Shown here: positions 35,815 through 44,065 of the stretch, in pieces | How positions within the stretch are numbered: position 1 is the first letter of the stretch | How the letters are laid out: each line of letters starts with the position of its first letter | Source: Streptomyces sp. HNM0575 | GTDB lineage: Bacteria > Actinomycetota > Actinomycetes > Streptomycetales > Streptomycetaceae | Direction of reading: 5' to 3' | Assembly: GCF_012726265.1 (NCBI RefSeq) | Contig: NZ_JAASAG010000001.1 | Location: forward strand, 620,001 to 684,000 | Length of the DNA stretch: 64,000 nucleotides | Position numbers and translations under genes: made by a program | Notes under the pieces: model-generated | Told to the model about the DNA's origin: nothing | The model's input: only the letters and a program-made list of their open reading frames with translations | Database searches by the model: none

Positions 35815-37515
35815 ATGCCCACCGTCCGCGACGCGGCGCTCGACGTGATGCGCCGGTACGACCTGACCACCGTGTTCGCCAACCCGGGCTCCACCGAGGT
35901 GCCCTTCCTCGCCGGTCTCCCCGGCGACATCCGCTTCGTGCTCGCCCTCCACGAGGGTTCCGTCGTCGGCGCCGCCACCGGCTACGCCATCGCCCGGGAC
36001 GCGCCCGCCCTCGCCCTGCTGCACACCACGGCCGGCCTCGGCAACGCCGTGGGCGCGCTGTCCACCGCGCGCGTCAACCGCGCGCCGCTCGTCGTCATCG
36101 TCGGCCAGCAGGATCGCCGGCACCTCGTGCAGGAGCCGTTCCTCGCGGGGCGTCTGGAACAGCTCGCGGGGGACCATCCCGTACGTACGGAGACGCCGCC
36201 GCGCGCGCAGGACGTGCCCGGAGCCGTCGCGCGGGCCGCGCACGCCGCCCGTACGCTGCGCGGCCCGGCCCTCGTGATCGTCCCCATGGACGACTGGGCG
36301 CAGCCAGCCGAGGAGTTGCCGCTTCCCGCGCCCGATGCTGTGCGGCTCGCCGCCGCCGCCGATCCCGGTGCCGTACGGGAGGTCGCCGGGCTGCTGGCCG
36401 CGGCCTCCGCTCCCGCGCTGGTGGTCGGCGCCGGGGCCGACCACCCCGTCACATGGGAGGCGTTGACGGTGCTCGCCGAGCGGACCGGCGCTCCCGTCTG
36501 GCAGGAGTCCTTCGGCGCCCGTGCGGGCTTTCCGCAGGACCATCCGCGTTTCGCGGGGCATCTGCCGGCCGACCGTACGCGGCTGCGGGAGACCCTCGGC
36601 CCGTACGACCTGGTGCTGAGCGTGGGGGCGCCGGTCTTCCGCCAATACCCGTACGAGGAGGGGCCGTTGGTGCGCCCCGGCACGCGGATCGCCCTCGTGA
36701 CCGACGATCCGGCGGAAGCGCACCGTGCGCCCGTGGAGCTCGCTGTGGTCACCGGACTGCCCGCGTTCTGCACGGCGTTGGCGGACTCGGCCGCCAACGG
36801 CGCCAGCGGCGCCAGCGGCGGCAGCGGCGGCAGCGGTGACAGCGGCGGCAGCGGTGGCGATGCGGGCCGGGACGGCGGCAGGGACGGTGGCGGGGGAGGC
36901 GAGGAGAGCGGTGGGAGCCGTTCCGCGAGGCCCGTGCCGCCTCCTCCTCCCGAGGAGGGGGAGCCGCTGCGCGCCGCACATGTGCTGGCGGAGCTGGCGC
37001 GGCGGCTGCCCGCGGAGACGGTACTGGTGGAGGAGACCCCGTCCAGCCGCCCCGATCTGCACGCCCTGGTGCCCGCCCGTCGCCCGCTGGGGTTCCTCAG
37101 CGCCGCGATGGGGGCGCTCGGCTTCGCGCTGCCGGGCGCGATCGGCGTGCGCATGGGCGCGCCGGAGCGGCCGGTGGTGGCGGTCGTCGGGGACGGATCG
37201 GCGCTGTACCAGATACAGGCGCTGTGGACCGCGGTGCGCTACGGGGTGGGCGTCGTCTTCGTCGTCCTCGCCAACGGCCGTTACGCGATCATGGACCGGC
37301 TCGCGGAGAAGCACGAAGACACCGCGCCCTGGCCGGACTTCGAAGAGGTGAGCGTCTCCGGCATCGCGCAGGGCCTCGGCTGTACGGCGCGACGCGTCGA
37401 CGGACATGCCGCACTGTGCGCGGAATTGGACGCGCTCCTTCCCGAACTCGCGGGCAGCACAAGGCCGGTGGTCCTGGAGGTCACGGTGAAAGCGGACGAG
37501 AACTTCCAGCCGTGA
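35815..37515 (+). CDS. mdlC: Thiamine-diphosphate enzyme, benzoylformate decarboxylase-like
   Basis: A 566-residue ThDP enzyme with the PYR domain (FANPGSTEVPFL; LALHEGSVVGAATGYA with the cofactor Glu; LHTTAGLGNAVG), middle domain and PP domain (VAVVGDGSALYQIQALW, then VVLANGRYAIM). The overall pattern fits benzoylformate decarboxylase, which turns benzoylformate into benzaldehyde and CO2 in mandelate breakdown. The Ser in NPGSTE and the His in LHTTAG match that enzyme, but where Pseudomonas has VFRYHQY this has VFRQYPY, so one catalytic His appears to be Tyr. A Gly/Ser-rich insertion (36798-36960) separates middle and PP domains. Substrate specificity is therefore uncertain. Confidence 0.75.
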   Translation: MPTVRDAALDVMRRYDLTTVFANPGSTEVPFLAGLPGDIRFVLALHEGSVVGAATGYAIARDAPALALLHTTAGLGNAVGALSTARVNRAPLVVIVGQQDRRHLVQEPFLAGRLEQLAGDHPVRTETPPRAQDVPGAVARAAHAARTLRGPALVIVPMDDWAQPAEELPLPAPDAVRLAAAADPGAVREVAGLLAAASAPALVVGAGADHPVTWEALTVLAERTGAPVWQESFGARAGFPQDHPRFAGHLPADRTRLRETLGPYDLVLSVGAPVFRQYPYEEGPLVRPGTRIALVTDDPAEAHRAPVELAVVTGLPAFCTALADSAANGASGASGGSGGSGDSGGSGGDAGRDGGRDGGGGGEESGGSRSARPVPPPPPEEGEPLRAAHVLAELARRLPAETVLVEETPSSRPDLHALVPARRPLGFLSAAMGALGFALPGAIGVRMGAPERPVVAVVGDGSALYQIQALWTAVRYGVGVVFVVLANGRYAIMDRLAEKHEDTAPWPDFEEVSVSGIAQGLGCTARRVDGHAALCAELDALLPELAGSTRPVVLEVTVKADENFQP

Positions 37516-37825
37516 GCGCGGCCCCGGAAGTGAGTTCCCGAACTCCGGGCCTCAACTCCGGCCCTCAAGTCCGGCCCTCAAGTCCGGTTTCCGAGTTCGG
37601 ACTTGAAGTATGCCCTTGGAGCCGTCGGCCGGGGAGTCACGCCCCTTTTTGAAGTCCCTTACGGGAAAGGGGTGTCGGGCAAGGGCGGTTTCCGGTCCGT
37701 GAATTGCCGGCGGCGGCCGTTCTCCGGATGTCCGGTGAACGGCCGCCGCCGGCGCCGCGGTGCGTCGCGATGGATATCCGCGGCTTCCGCGGCTTCCGCG
37801 GTTTCCGCGATACCCGGGATTTCCG
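37516..37825. other. Repeat-rich convergent gap between mdlC and the transglycosylase
   Basis: Near mdlC, degenerate CTCAAGTCCGGCC-type repeats occupy 37545-37610. Near the other gene, a CCGCGGCTT-like 9-bp repeat lies at about 37778-37812. No gene is visible. The terminator in the middle is listed separately. Confidence 0.7.
37706..37753 (-). terminator. Strong hairpin terminator after the LysM transglycosylase
   Basis: A perfect 17-bp stem (37706-37722 with 37737-37753) around a 14-nt loop lies 73 bp past the minus-strand gene. It probably also stops read-through from mdlC. Confidence 0.85.
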
Positions 37826-38632
37826 TCAGTACGGTCCGTTGACGTTGTCGATGGAGCCGTACTGGGCCGCCGCGTAATTGCACGCGGCCACGATGTTCGC
37901 GACGGGGTCGGTCATGCTGTCGGCCGTGCCCTCGACGTGGTACTGGTCGAAAGTGGGCTTGATGGTCTGGAGCAGACCCTTGGACGGGGTGCCGTTCTGG
38001 GCGTTGACGTCCCAGTTGTTGACGGCGTTCGGATTGCCGCCGGACTCCCGCATGATGTTCCGCTTGATGCCGTCGTAAGTGCCGGGAATCTGCTTGGCCT
38101 TCATGATGTCCAGCGCCTCGCGGATCCATCCGTCGAGGTTGTTCCCGTACTTGGAGCCGGACGAGTGCGTGGCGCCGCCCTGCGGTGCCTGACCGCTCTG
38201 CTGTCCGCCGCTCTGCTGTCCGCCGCCCGAGCCGGCGGCCTTGACGTCGAGCGTGAGCTCGTCGCCGGGCCGGATCAGGTCCGGGTCGGAGCCGACGGTG
38301 TCCCGGTTGGCCTCGTACAGCTTGCGCCAGCCGCCCTCGGTGTCGTTCTCGCGGGAGATCGCCGCGAGGCTGTCACCGGGCTTGACGGTGTACTTCTTGT
38401 CGCTTTTGTCGCTTTCGTCCTTCTTCTCGCTCTTGACGCTCGCGACGTCGCCGGTCTCCTTGGCCGTGTCGACGGTCTGCGGCTTGCCGGCGGAGGCGGC
38501 GTGCGCGCTGCCGGTTCCGATGAACGGGAGGGCGAGCCCCGCGCCGCCTGCGGTGACGGCGAGGGAGACGCGCGAAATTCTGCGCGCTATACGGCGATTG
38601 GGCTGACGACGGTGTCGACCGCGTCCGGACAT
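37826..38632 (-). CDS. Secreted LysM/transglycosylase-like cell-wall protein
   Basis: A 268-residue exported protein. An Arg-rich N-terminus, a hydrophobic segment and the AHA cleavage site (GTGSAHAAS) form a long signal peptide. A LysM domain (YTVKPGDSLAAISREN) binds peptidoglycan. After a Gly/Gln linker comes a lytic-transglycosylase-like domain with the catalytic Glu in IMRESGGNPNAVNNWD, then GLLQTIKPTFDQYHV and the C-terminal NGPY. The ATG at 38632 follows AGGAGAGGAAA. A c-di-AMP riboswitch fills its leader, as is established for actinomycete resuscitation/cell-wall hydrolases, so expression should fall when c-di-AMP is high. Confidence 0.92.
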   Translation of the reverse strand: MSGRGRHRRQPNRRIARRISRVSLAVTAGGAGLALPFIGTGSAHAASAGKPQTVDTAKETGDVASVKSEKKDESDKSDKKYTVKPGDSLAAISRENDTEGGWRKLYEANRDTVGSDPDLIRPGDELTLDVKAAGSGGGQQSGGQQSGQAPQGGATHSSGSKYGNNLDGWIREALDIMKAKQIPGTYDGIKRNIMRESGGNPNAVNNWDVNAQNGTPSKGLLQTIKPTFDQYHVEGTADSMTDPVANIVAACNYAAAQYGSIDNVNGPY

Positions 38633-38649
38633 AGGGCGTTTCCTCTCCT

Positions 38650-38845
38650 GCGCCTGCGAGGTGAGCTGTCGGATTCGGGCTGGAGTGGCCCGGCCGTGCG
38701 AATACGAGGGGGCATTCGCATACGGCTTCACCCCTAGCCGTGCGTTCCTTCGGGTGCGGAACGCGCGGCACTTACTTGGGTCCCCCGCTCCTGCCGGGCT
38801 GGGATTGCGTTGTTTTCCGTCGCCGGGCGGCAGGATTCGGCGTCC
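38650..38845 (-). promoter_or_regulatory. c-di-AMP riboswitch (ydaO-yuaA class)
   Basis: The leader RNA, read on the minus strand, carries the hallmark blocks of this class in order: GCCGAATCCTGCCG, then GGGGGACCCAAGTAAGTG, GGCTAGGGGTGAAGCCG and, nearest the gene, GAATCCGACAGCTCACCTCG. In actinomycetes these elements precede peptidoglycan hydrolases and turn expression off on binding c-di-AMP. The aptamer ends about 18 nt before the start codon, so it overlaps the translation initiation region. Confidence 0.9.
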
Positions 38846-38885
38846 CGGCAGCGGACCACCGCACGGGAGACGCGGTGGGCTTGCA

Positions 38886-38914
38886 CGTTAATCAGAAGAA
38901 AATCGTCTTCACAA
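38886..38914 (-). promoter_or_regulatory. Candidate promoter for the riboswitch-controlled gene
   Basis: On the minus strand TTGTGA and TTAACG are separated by exactly 17 nt in an AT-rich stretch, placing a start site just upstream of the riboswitch and giving a leader of about 250 nt. Confidence 0.4.
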
Positions 38915-38986
38915 GAAAGCTGCACGCATCGCACGGGAGGAAGATCGCCGGAATCGGTGTGCACGGACCGATCGGGGGTGCTCCAT

Positions 38987-39008
38987 ATTCCCTTCGGCGC
39001 AAGGGAAT
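38987..39008 (-). terminator. Small hairpin after the response regulator gene
   Basis: ATTCCCTT and AAGGGAAT pair around a 6-nt loop about 85 bp beyond the minus-strand response regulator. There is no clear U-tract. Confidence 0.45.
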
Positions 39009-39092
39009 TGAGAATGCGCGGCAGCGGCGTGCGCAATGACTGTGATGCCGGTCACTGATTCCCTGTGGTGCGAATCACGCCTTTCCCGGGAT

Positions 39093-39971
39093 TTACCGGC
39101 GGTCGCCCCCGTGGCCTTCCCGGGACGTTTCCCCGTGCGCGTCCACGCGGTGGTAGCGGCGCTCCGGTCGCCCGGTGGTGCCGTACCGGAGGGTGACGCG
39201 AGCGGTCCCCAAGGCGACGAAGTGCTCCAGATAGCGGCGGGCGCTGACCCGGGAGAGGCCGCTGCGCTCGGCGCACTCGGAGGCGGAAAGGCCCGCGGAG
39301 TCGCCGCGGCTCCCGGCGTCGAGGGTCGCGCGCACCAGCTCCGCGGTCTGTTCGGTGAGGCCCTTGGGCAGCCGGGCCGGAGCGGCGGGGACGGTGGCGG
39401 GTGCGGCCGTGTGGCCCGGGGCGGCACCCGTCGCGCCCGGGACGCCGTCGCGTGCGGCGGCACCGGCCGTGCCCGCCGCACCGGCCGCGCCACCGGTGGG
39501 GACCGTGCCGTCGGTGCGCGGCGGGTCGTCCCCGGTGCCCGCGAAGATCCGGTCCACATCGCCCTGTTCGGGCGCCTGGAGCGCCGCCAGCTCCGCCCGG
39601 CGCTCGGCGTACCGGTGCAGCCGCTCCTGGAGCAGCTGCCCCTCGAAGGGCTTGATGATGTACTGCACCGCGCCGCCGCGCTGTGCGCCCCGTACCGTCG
39701 CCGCGTCCCGGGCCGCCGTCACGACCAGCACGTCAGGGCCCTCGTCCACGGCCGCCGTGCCGCGCAGGGTGCGCAGGACCTCCAGGCCGGGCAGGTCGGG
39801 GAGGTACATGTCGAGCAGCACGAGGTCGGGGCCCAGTTCGCGGACCGCCGCCAGCGCGTCGTGGCCGCTGTGCACCGCCCGTACGACCGTGAAGCCCGGC
39901 ACCTGCTCGACGAGGGTGCTGTGCAGCCGGGCCACCATGAAGTCGTCGTCGACGACGAGCACTCTGATCAC
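39093..39971 (-). CDS. Response regulator of the CitB/DcuR type, no adjacent kinase
   Basis: A 292-residue two-component regulator. The receiver domain is complete: IRVLVVDDDFMVARLH with the acidic pocket, LVLLDMYLPDLPGLEVL with the phospho-Asp, VTAARD and YIIKPFE with the conserved Lys. A Gly/Ala/Thr-rich linker (about residues 150-200) leads to a C-terminal helix-turn-helix (LSASECAERSGLSRVSARRYLEHF). The GTG at 39971 has AGGAGG about 6 nt before it. The family usually pairs with a CitA/DcuS-like sensor of C4-dicarboxylates or citrate; none is beside it here. Confidence 0.88.
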   Translation of the reverse strand: MIRVLVVDDDFMVARLHSTLVEQVPGFTVVRAVHSGHDALAAVRELGPDLVLLDMYLPDLPGLEVLRTLRGTAAVDEGPDVLVVTAARDAATVRGAQRGGAVQYIIKPFEGQLLQERLHRYAERRAELAALQAPEQGDVDRIFAGTGDDPPRTDGTVPTGGAAGAAGTAGAAARDGVPGATGAAPGHTAAPATVPAAPARLPKGLTEQTAELVRATLDAGSRGDSAGLSASECAERSGLSRVSARRYLEHFVALGTARVTLRYGTTGRPERRYHRVDAHGETSREGHGGDRR

Positions 39972-40074
39972 GGCTGCCTCCTCTCCCTTCGCCGGCCTGC
40001 GCACGGTACCGGTCGCTCACGGCCGTACGTACGGTACGTAACGCCCGTACCGTTCCGGCCCGGTGGGCCCGGGT

Positions 40075-40136
40075 GCCCGGCTCACAGCTCCCGGTTCGCC
40101 GTGCCGTCTCACTGCGCCCGGCTCACAGCTCCCGGT
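40075..40136. repeat. 21-bp direct repeat at the SDR 3' end
   Basis: The 21 bp that include the SDR stop region (40116-40136) recur exactly at 40075-40095, 41 bp away, a duplication of the gene end. Confidence 0.8.
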
Positions 40137-41040
40137 ACGCGACGCCCGTGAGCCGTTCCGAGGCGGCCCACAGCTGCCCGCCCGCGATGTCGTTGCGCGC
40201 CCACGGCGCCCGCCATGCCGGGCCCGGGCCGCCCCGCACCCCCAGGATGCGCGGCCCGAAGAACGAGTCGCCGTGCACGTACGGCGCCGTCGCCGCGTAC
40301 AGCACCGGCGCCGCGCCCTGGTCGGGGGAGGCGCCGACGGCGTCGTTGAACAGCCTGGCGATCCGTTCGCGCCGCGGCTGCCCGGCCAGCCGAGGGCCCT
40401 TGGCCTGCAACTCGGTCCGCGCGTAACCGGGGTGTGCGGCCGTGGAGGTCAGATCGAGGCCCTTGGCGTCCGCGCGGTGCGCCAGCTCCCTCACGAAGAG
40501 CAGGTTCGCCGTCTTCGAGGCGCCGTAGGCGGTCATGGGGCGGTAGCGGCGCTCGCTGCCGAGGTCGCTCATGTCGATGTTGGACAGCGCGTGCGCCATG
40601 CTGGCCACGGTCACCACGCGCGCGCCCGGGGCCGCCAGCAGCCGGTCCAGCAGCAGTCCCGTCAGGGCGAAGTGGCCGAGGTGGTTCACGCCGAACTGCA
40701 TCTCGAAGCCGTCCGACGTGCGCGCGTACGGAACGGCCATCAGGCCCGCGTTGTTGACCAGCAGATCGAGCCGTTCACAGGGCAGCGTCCGCGCGAACTC
40801 CCGTACGGACAACAGGTCCGCCAGATCCAGCAGCCGCAACTCGGCGCGCGCCTCCGGCACTTGGGAGCGGAGCCGGTCCAGGGCGAGGGCGCCGCGCTGC
40901 GCGCTGCGGCACGCGAGCACCACCCGGGAGCCGCGCCGCGCCAGTTCGCGCGCGGTCACATAGCCGATGCCGCTGTTGGCTCCGGTCACCACAGCGGTGC
41001 GCCCGCTCTGGTCGGGGATGCTGCGCGCTGTCCAGCTCAT
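40123..41040 (-). CDS. Short-chain dehydrogenase/reductase
   Basis: A 305-residue NADP-dependent oxidoreductase of the retinol-dehydrogenase-like SDR type. The cofactor motif is VVTGANSGIGYVT, followed by ACRSAQRG (NADP preference), LVNNAGLMAVPY, the catalytic Ser in VASMAH and YGASKTANLL with Tyr and Lys. A 178-bp gap with GGTGCC repeats separates it from pcaD upstream, so membership in the pca operon is not assured. The substrate is unknown. Confidence 0.9.
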   Translation of the reverse strand: MSWTARSIPDQSGRTAVVTGANSGIGYVTARELARRGSRVVLACRSAQRGALALDRLRSQVPEARAELRLLDLADLLSVREFARTLPCERLDLLVNNAGLMAVPYARTSDGFEMQFGVNHLGHFALTGLLLDRLLAAPGARVVTVASMAHALSNIDMSDLGSERRYRPMTAYGASKTANLLFVRELAHRADAKGLDLTSTAAHPGYARTELQAKGPRLAGQPRRERIARLFNDAVGASPDQGAAPVLYAATAPYVHGDSFFGPRILGVRGGPGPAWRAPWARNDIAGGQLWAASERLTGVAYREL

Positions 41041-41218
41041 GCGAATCAGCGTATGGCGGGCGGACGGACGGCGCGAGGGAGCCGCCGGGGACGGGAACCG
41101 CCGTGGCGGCGGTGAGCGTCAGCGGTGCCGGTGCCGGTGCCGGTGCCCGCACCCGTGCCCGCACCCGTGCTGACACTGACGCCGGTCCGGGGCGTGGCGG
41201 CTGCCGTGCGCGGCGGGC

Positions 41219-42061
41219 TCACCGCGGGTCCGGCTGCCCGGGCAGCCCGTCGTGGTGTACGAGCAGCGCGTCGGTGACCGGGTCCGGGCACTCGGCGTTC
41301 GCGAGATGCGCAGCCCCCGGGACCTCGACCAGGGTCGCGCCCGGCACGGCGCCGGCGATCTCGCGGGCGTGCTCGGGCGGGGTGGCCGGGTCGAGGCCGC
41401 CGGCGACGGCGAGGACCGGCACCGTCACCTCCGCGAGCCGGTCGCGCAGGTCGAAGGAGGCGATGGCGTCGCAGCAGGCCGCGTATCCGGCGGCGTCGGT
41501 GCAGCGCAGGTCCTCGATCATCGCGGTGCCGTGCGGTGTGGACCCGAACTCGGGCGCGAACCACACGCCGGGGCGTGACGCGATCATGGATTCAGTGCCG
41601 TCGGCCCGTACGGCCGCGGCTCGCTCACGCCACGCGGAAGGCTCACCGAAGCGGGCCGAGGAGCAGACGACGGACAGCGCCGTGAGCCGCTCGGGATGGT
41701 GCACGGCGAGATGCAGCCCCACGGCGCCGCCCAGGGAGACACCGGCGTAGGCGAACCGCTCCCAGCCCTGCGCGTCCGCGGCGCGCAGCACCAGCTCGGC
41801 GAGGTGGGCGACGGTGGCGGTGCCGTCGGTGGGGATCAGCTCGCTGGACGAGCCGGCCATCGGCTCGGCGGGCGAGGCCCCGTGGCCCGGCAGGTCCCAG
41901 CGCAGCACGTGATGGCTGCGGATCAGCGCGGGAAGCTGTGGCTCCCATACGGCCAGCGAGGTGCCGAGCGACGGGCCGAGGATCATGGGTCTGCCGTCGG
42001 CGGGCCCGTCGAGCCGGTGGTACGGCAGCGGCTCGGGCTCCGCCGGTACGGAAGCGGTCAC
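41219..42061 (-). CDS. pcaD: 3-oxoadipate enol-lactonase
   Basis: A 280-residue alpha/beta hydrolase that opens 3-oxoadipate enol-lactone in the protocatechuate branch of the beta-ketoadipate pathway. The nucleophile elbow is YAGVSLGGAVGLHLA, the oxyanion region LGTSLAVWEPQLP, and the catalytic Asp and His are in AGGLDPATPPEHA and PGAAHLANAE. The GTG start has GGAGAG upstream. Position after pcaHGB supports the call. In S. coelicolor the equivalent gene pcaL is fused to the carboxymuconolactone decarboxylase domain (PcaC); here the protein stops after the lactonase domain and no PcaC is seen. Confidence 0.9.
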   Translation of the reverse strand: MTASVPAEPEPLPYHRLDGPADGRPMILGPSLGTSLAVWEPQLPALIRSHHVLRWDLPGHGASPAEPMAGSSSELIPTDGTATVAHLAELVLRAADAQGWERFAYAGVSLGGAVGLHLAVHHPERLTALSVVCSSARFGEPSAWRERAAAVRADGTESMIASRPGVWFAPEFGSTPHGTAMIEDLRCTDAAGYAACCDAIASFDLRDRLAEVTVPVLAVAGGLDPATPPEHAREIAGAVPGATLVEVPGAAHLANAECPDPVTDALLVHHDGLPGQPDPR

Positions 42062-42154
42062 TGTGATCTCTCCGGGCCTGCGTGGGCTGCGGGGCGTGCC
42101 GTGCCCGCCGTCGCCGGGCGATGCGGGGGATGGGATTGCGTTGCCGATGGTCGT

Positions 42155-44065
42155 TCACCGCTCTCCGGTGTCGCGGACTGTCTCTTCTTCCGCCGCGTGT
42201 CCGGCGCGGCGGCCGGCCGGGGGCCGCCCGGCGTCCTGACCGTTCTGCTGCCTCTTCTCCTGCCCGTCTTCGGCGCGGGTACGTACCGGACCCGGCCCGC
42301 GGCGCAGCGCGCGGTCGGTGAGGGCCGGCGCGGAGCCCGTGTAGTGGGTGGGATCGGTCAGGTCGCGCAGCCGCTCACGGGAGAGCATCTCGCGGAGGGC
42401 CGGCTCTTCCTCCTCCAGCGCCTCGTCCAGCGTGATGCCCTCGTCGACCGCCTTCCGCGACGCGGCGTCGAGGAGCTTGCGCGCGCGGGCCCGGCCGAGG
42501 AGCGGCCCGAGGGCGGCGGTGAAGCGCTCGCTGACGATGAGTCCCTCGGTGAGAGCGAGGTGTTCGTGCATGCGGTACGGGAACACCTGGAGCCCCTCGG
42601 CCAGTTCGGCCGCGGAGTGGGCGGATCCGCCCGTCAGGCGCAGGAGTTCGCGCACGGGCTGCCACTCGGCGTGCCATGCGCCCGCGGGGCGCTCGTCCTC
42701 GGCGGCCAGCGAGGACAGCAGAGTCGAGGCGAGAGCGGGGGCCTGCCTGGCGGCGGCGGCGATGAGCGTGGCCCGTACGGGATTGGTCTTGTGCGGCATG
42801 GCGGACGAGCCGCCACCGCCGCCCTCGCCGACCTCCCCGATCTCGCTGCGCGAGAGCACCAGCACGTCCGCGGCGAACTTGCCCAGAGCGCCGCATGCGA
42901 AGGCGCACGCCGAGCCCAGGTCGGCGACGGGGGTGCGCAGCGTGTGCCACGGCAACGGCGGCTCGGCGAGGGGGAGTTCGCGGGCGTAGGCGGCGAGCAG
43001 GCGCAGGCCGAGATCGGTGGCGGGGACGCCGTGCGCGGCACCGTAGGGGGACTCACGCTCCGGGCCGTGGCTGCCGGGCCCGGTACTGGGCCGGAAGCCG
43101 TCGCCGGTTCCGTCGCCCGCGCCTGCGTCCGCCGTTCCTGCGTCCGCCGTTCCTGTGTCCGTGCCTGTGTCCGTTCCTGCGCCGTCTGCGGTGCCTGAAC
43201 CGGTGCCGGTGCCGGTGCCGGTCCTTGAACCGGACCCGGTGCCGGTGCCTGAACCGGTCCCTGGACCGTTCCCGGGCTCGGCGTCCGCCTCGCCGCCCGA
43301 CTCGGCATAGGCGGCGAACGCCGCCAACGTGCCCGCCGCGCCGCCCAGTTGGACCGGCAGCGCCGCCCGTACCGCCGACAGCCGGTCGGCCGCGTCCAGC
43401 ACCAGGCTGCGCCAGCCCGCCACCTTCAGGCCGAAGGTCGTCGGCACGGCGTGCTGGGTGAGCGTCCGCCCCGGCATGGGGGTGTCGCGGTGCTCGGCGG
43501 CCGTCACGGCCAGCTCCCGCGCCGTGCGGTCCAGATCGGGCAGCACCACGTCCAGGGCGCGGGCGGCGACCAGCATCAGCGCGGTGTCGAGGACGTCCTG
43601 GCTGGTGGTGCCCCTGTGCACATACGGTGCGGCGTCCGGCCCCACGGCGTCGGTCAGATCCGCCACCAGCGGAATCACCGGATTGCCCCCGGAGCGGGCG
43701 CGCAGCGCCAGACCGCGTACGTCGAAGCGGTCCGCGCGCGCTGCCTCCGTGACCGCGGAGGCGGCCTTCGCGGGAGCCAGGCCCAGGCTCGCCTGTGCCC
43801 GGGTGAGGGCGGCCTCGGCGTCCAGCAGCGCTTGGAGCACCGCGGTGTCGCCCGTGGCGGACTCGGCGGCCGAGCCCGTACGGACGGGCGCCAGCAGACC
43901 GGAGTCCTCCGGCCCGGGACCGGTGCCGCCGGGGCGGGCGGTGCCCGCGCCGGGGCCGTGCTCGCCGGCGCGGTCCTCCCGGTCCCGGTCCCGGTCTCGA
44001 TTCCGGTCCTGGTCCCGGTCGCCGTCGGCCCCCGTCGGCCCGGAGCCCGGATCAGTTGAAGTCAA
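42155..44065 (-). CDS. pcaB: 3-carboxy-cis,cis-muconate cycloisomerase with large low-complexity insertions
   Basis: A fumarase/aspartase-superfamily enzyme converting 3-carboxymuconate to 4-carboxymuconolactone. The signature SSAMPHKTNPVRA and the segments HRGTTSQDVLDTALML and PMPGRTLTQHAVPTTFGLK are typical. At 636 residues it is about 150 longer than usual. The N-terminus has an Asp/Arg repeat (DRNRDRDRD), an insertion of about 85 Gly/Thr-rich residues (about 43030-43280) lies between ESGGEADA and ATDLGLRLLAAY, and the C-terminal tail is polar. The TTG at 44065, with AAGGAG upstream, overlaps the pcaG stop by 14 nt. Confidence 0.9.
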   Translation of the reverse strand: MTSTDPGSGPTGADGDRDQDRNRDRDRDREDRAGEHGPGAGTARPGGTGPGPEDSGLLAPVRTGSAAESATGDTAVLQALLDAEAALTRAQASLGLAPAKAASAVTEAARADRFDVRGLALRARSGGNPVIPLVADLTDAVGPDAAPYVHRGTTSQDVLDTALMLVAARALDVVLPDLDRTARELAVTAAEHRDTPMPGRTLTQHAVPTTFGLKVAGWRSLVLDAADRLSAVRAALPVQLGGAAGTLAAFAAYAESGGEADAEPGNGPGTGSGTGTGSGSRTGTGTGTGSGTADGAGTDTGTDTGTADAGTADAGAGDGTGDGFRPSTGPGSHGPERESPYGAAHGVPATDLGLRLLAAYARELPLAEPPLPWHTLRTPVADLGSACAFACGALGKFAADVLVLSRSEIGEVGEGGGGGSSAMPHKTNPVRATLIAAAARQAPALASTLLSSLAAEDERPAGAWHAEWQPVRELLRLTGGSAHSAAELAEGLQVFPYRMHEHLALTEGLIVSERFTAALGPLLGRARARKLLDAASRKAVDEGITLDEALEEEEPALREMLSRERLRDLTDPTHYTGSAPALTDRALRRGPGPVRTRAEDGQEKRQQNGQDAGRPPAGRRAGHAAEEETVRDTGER

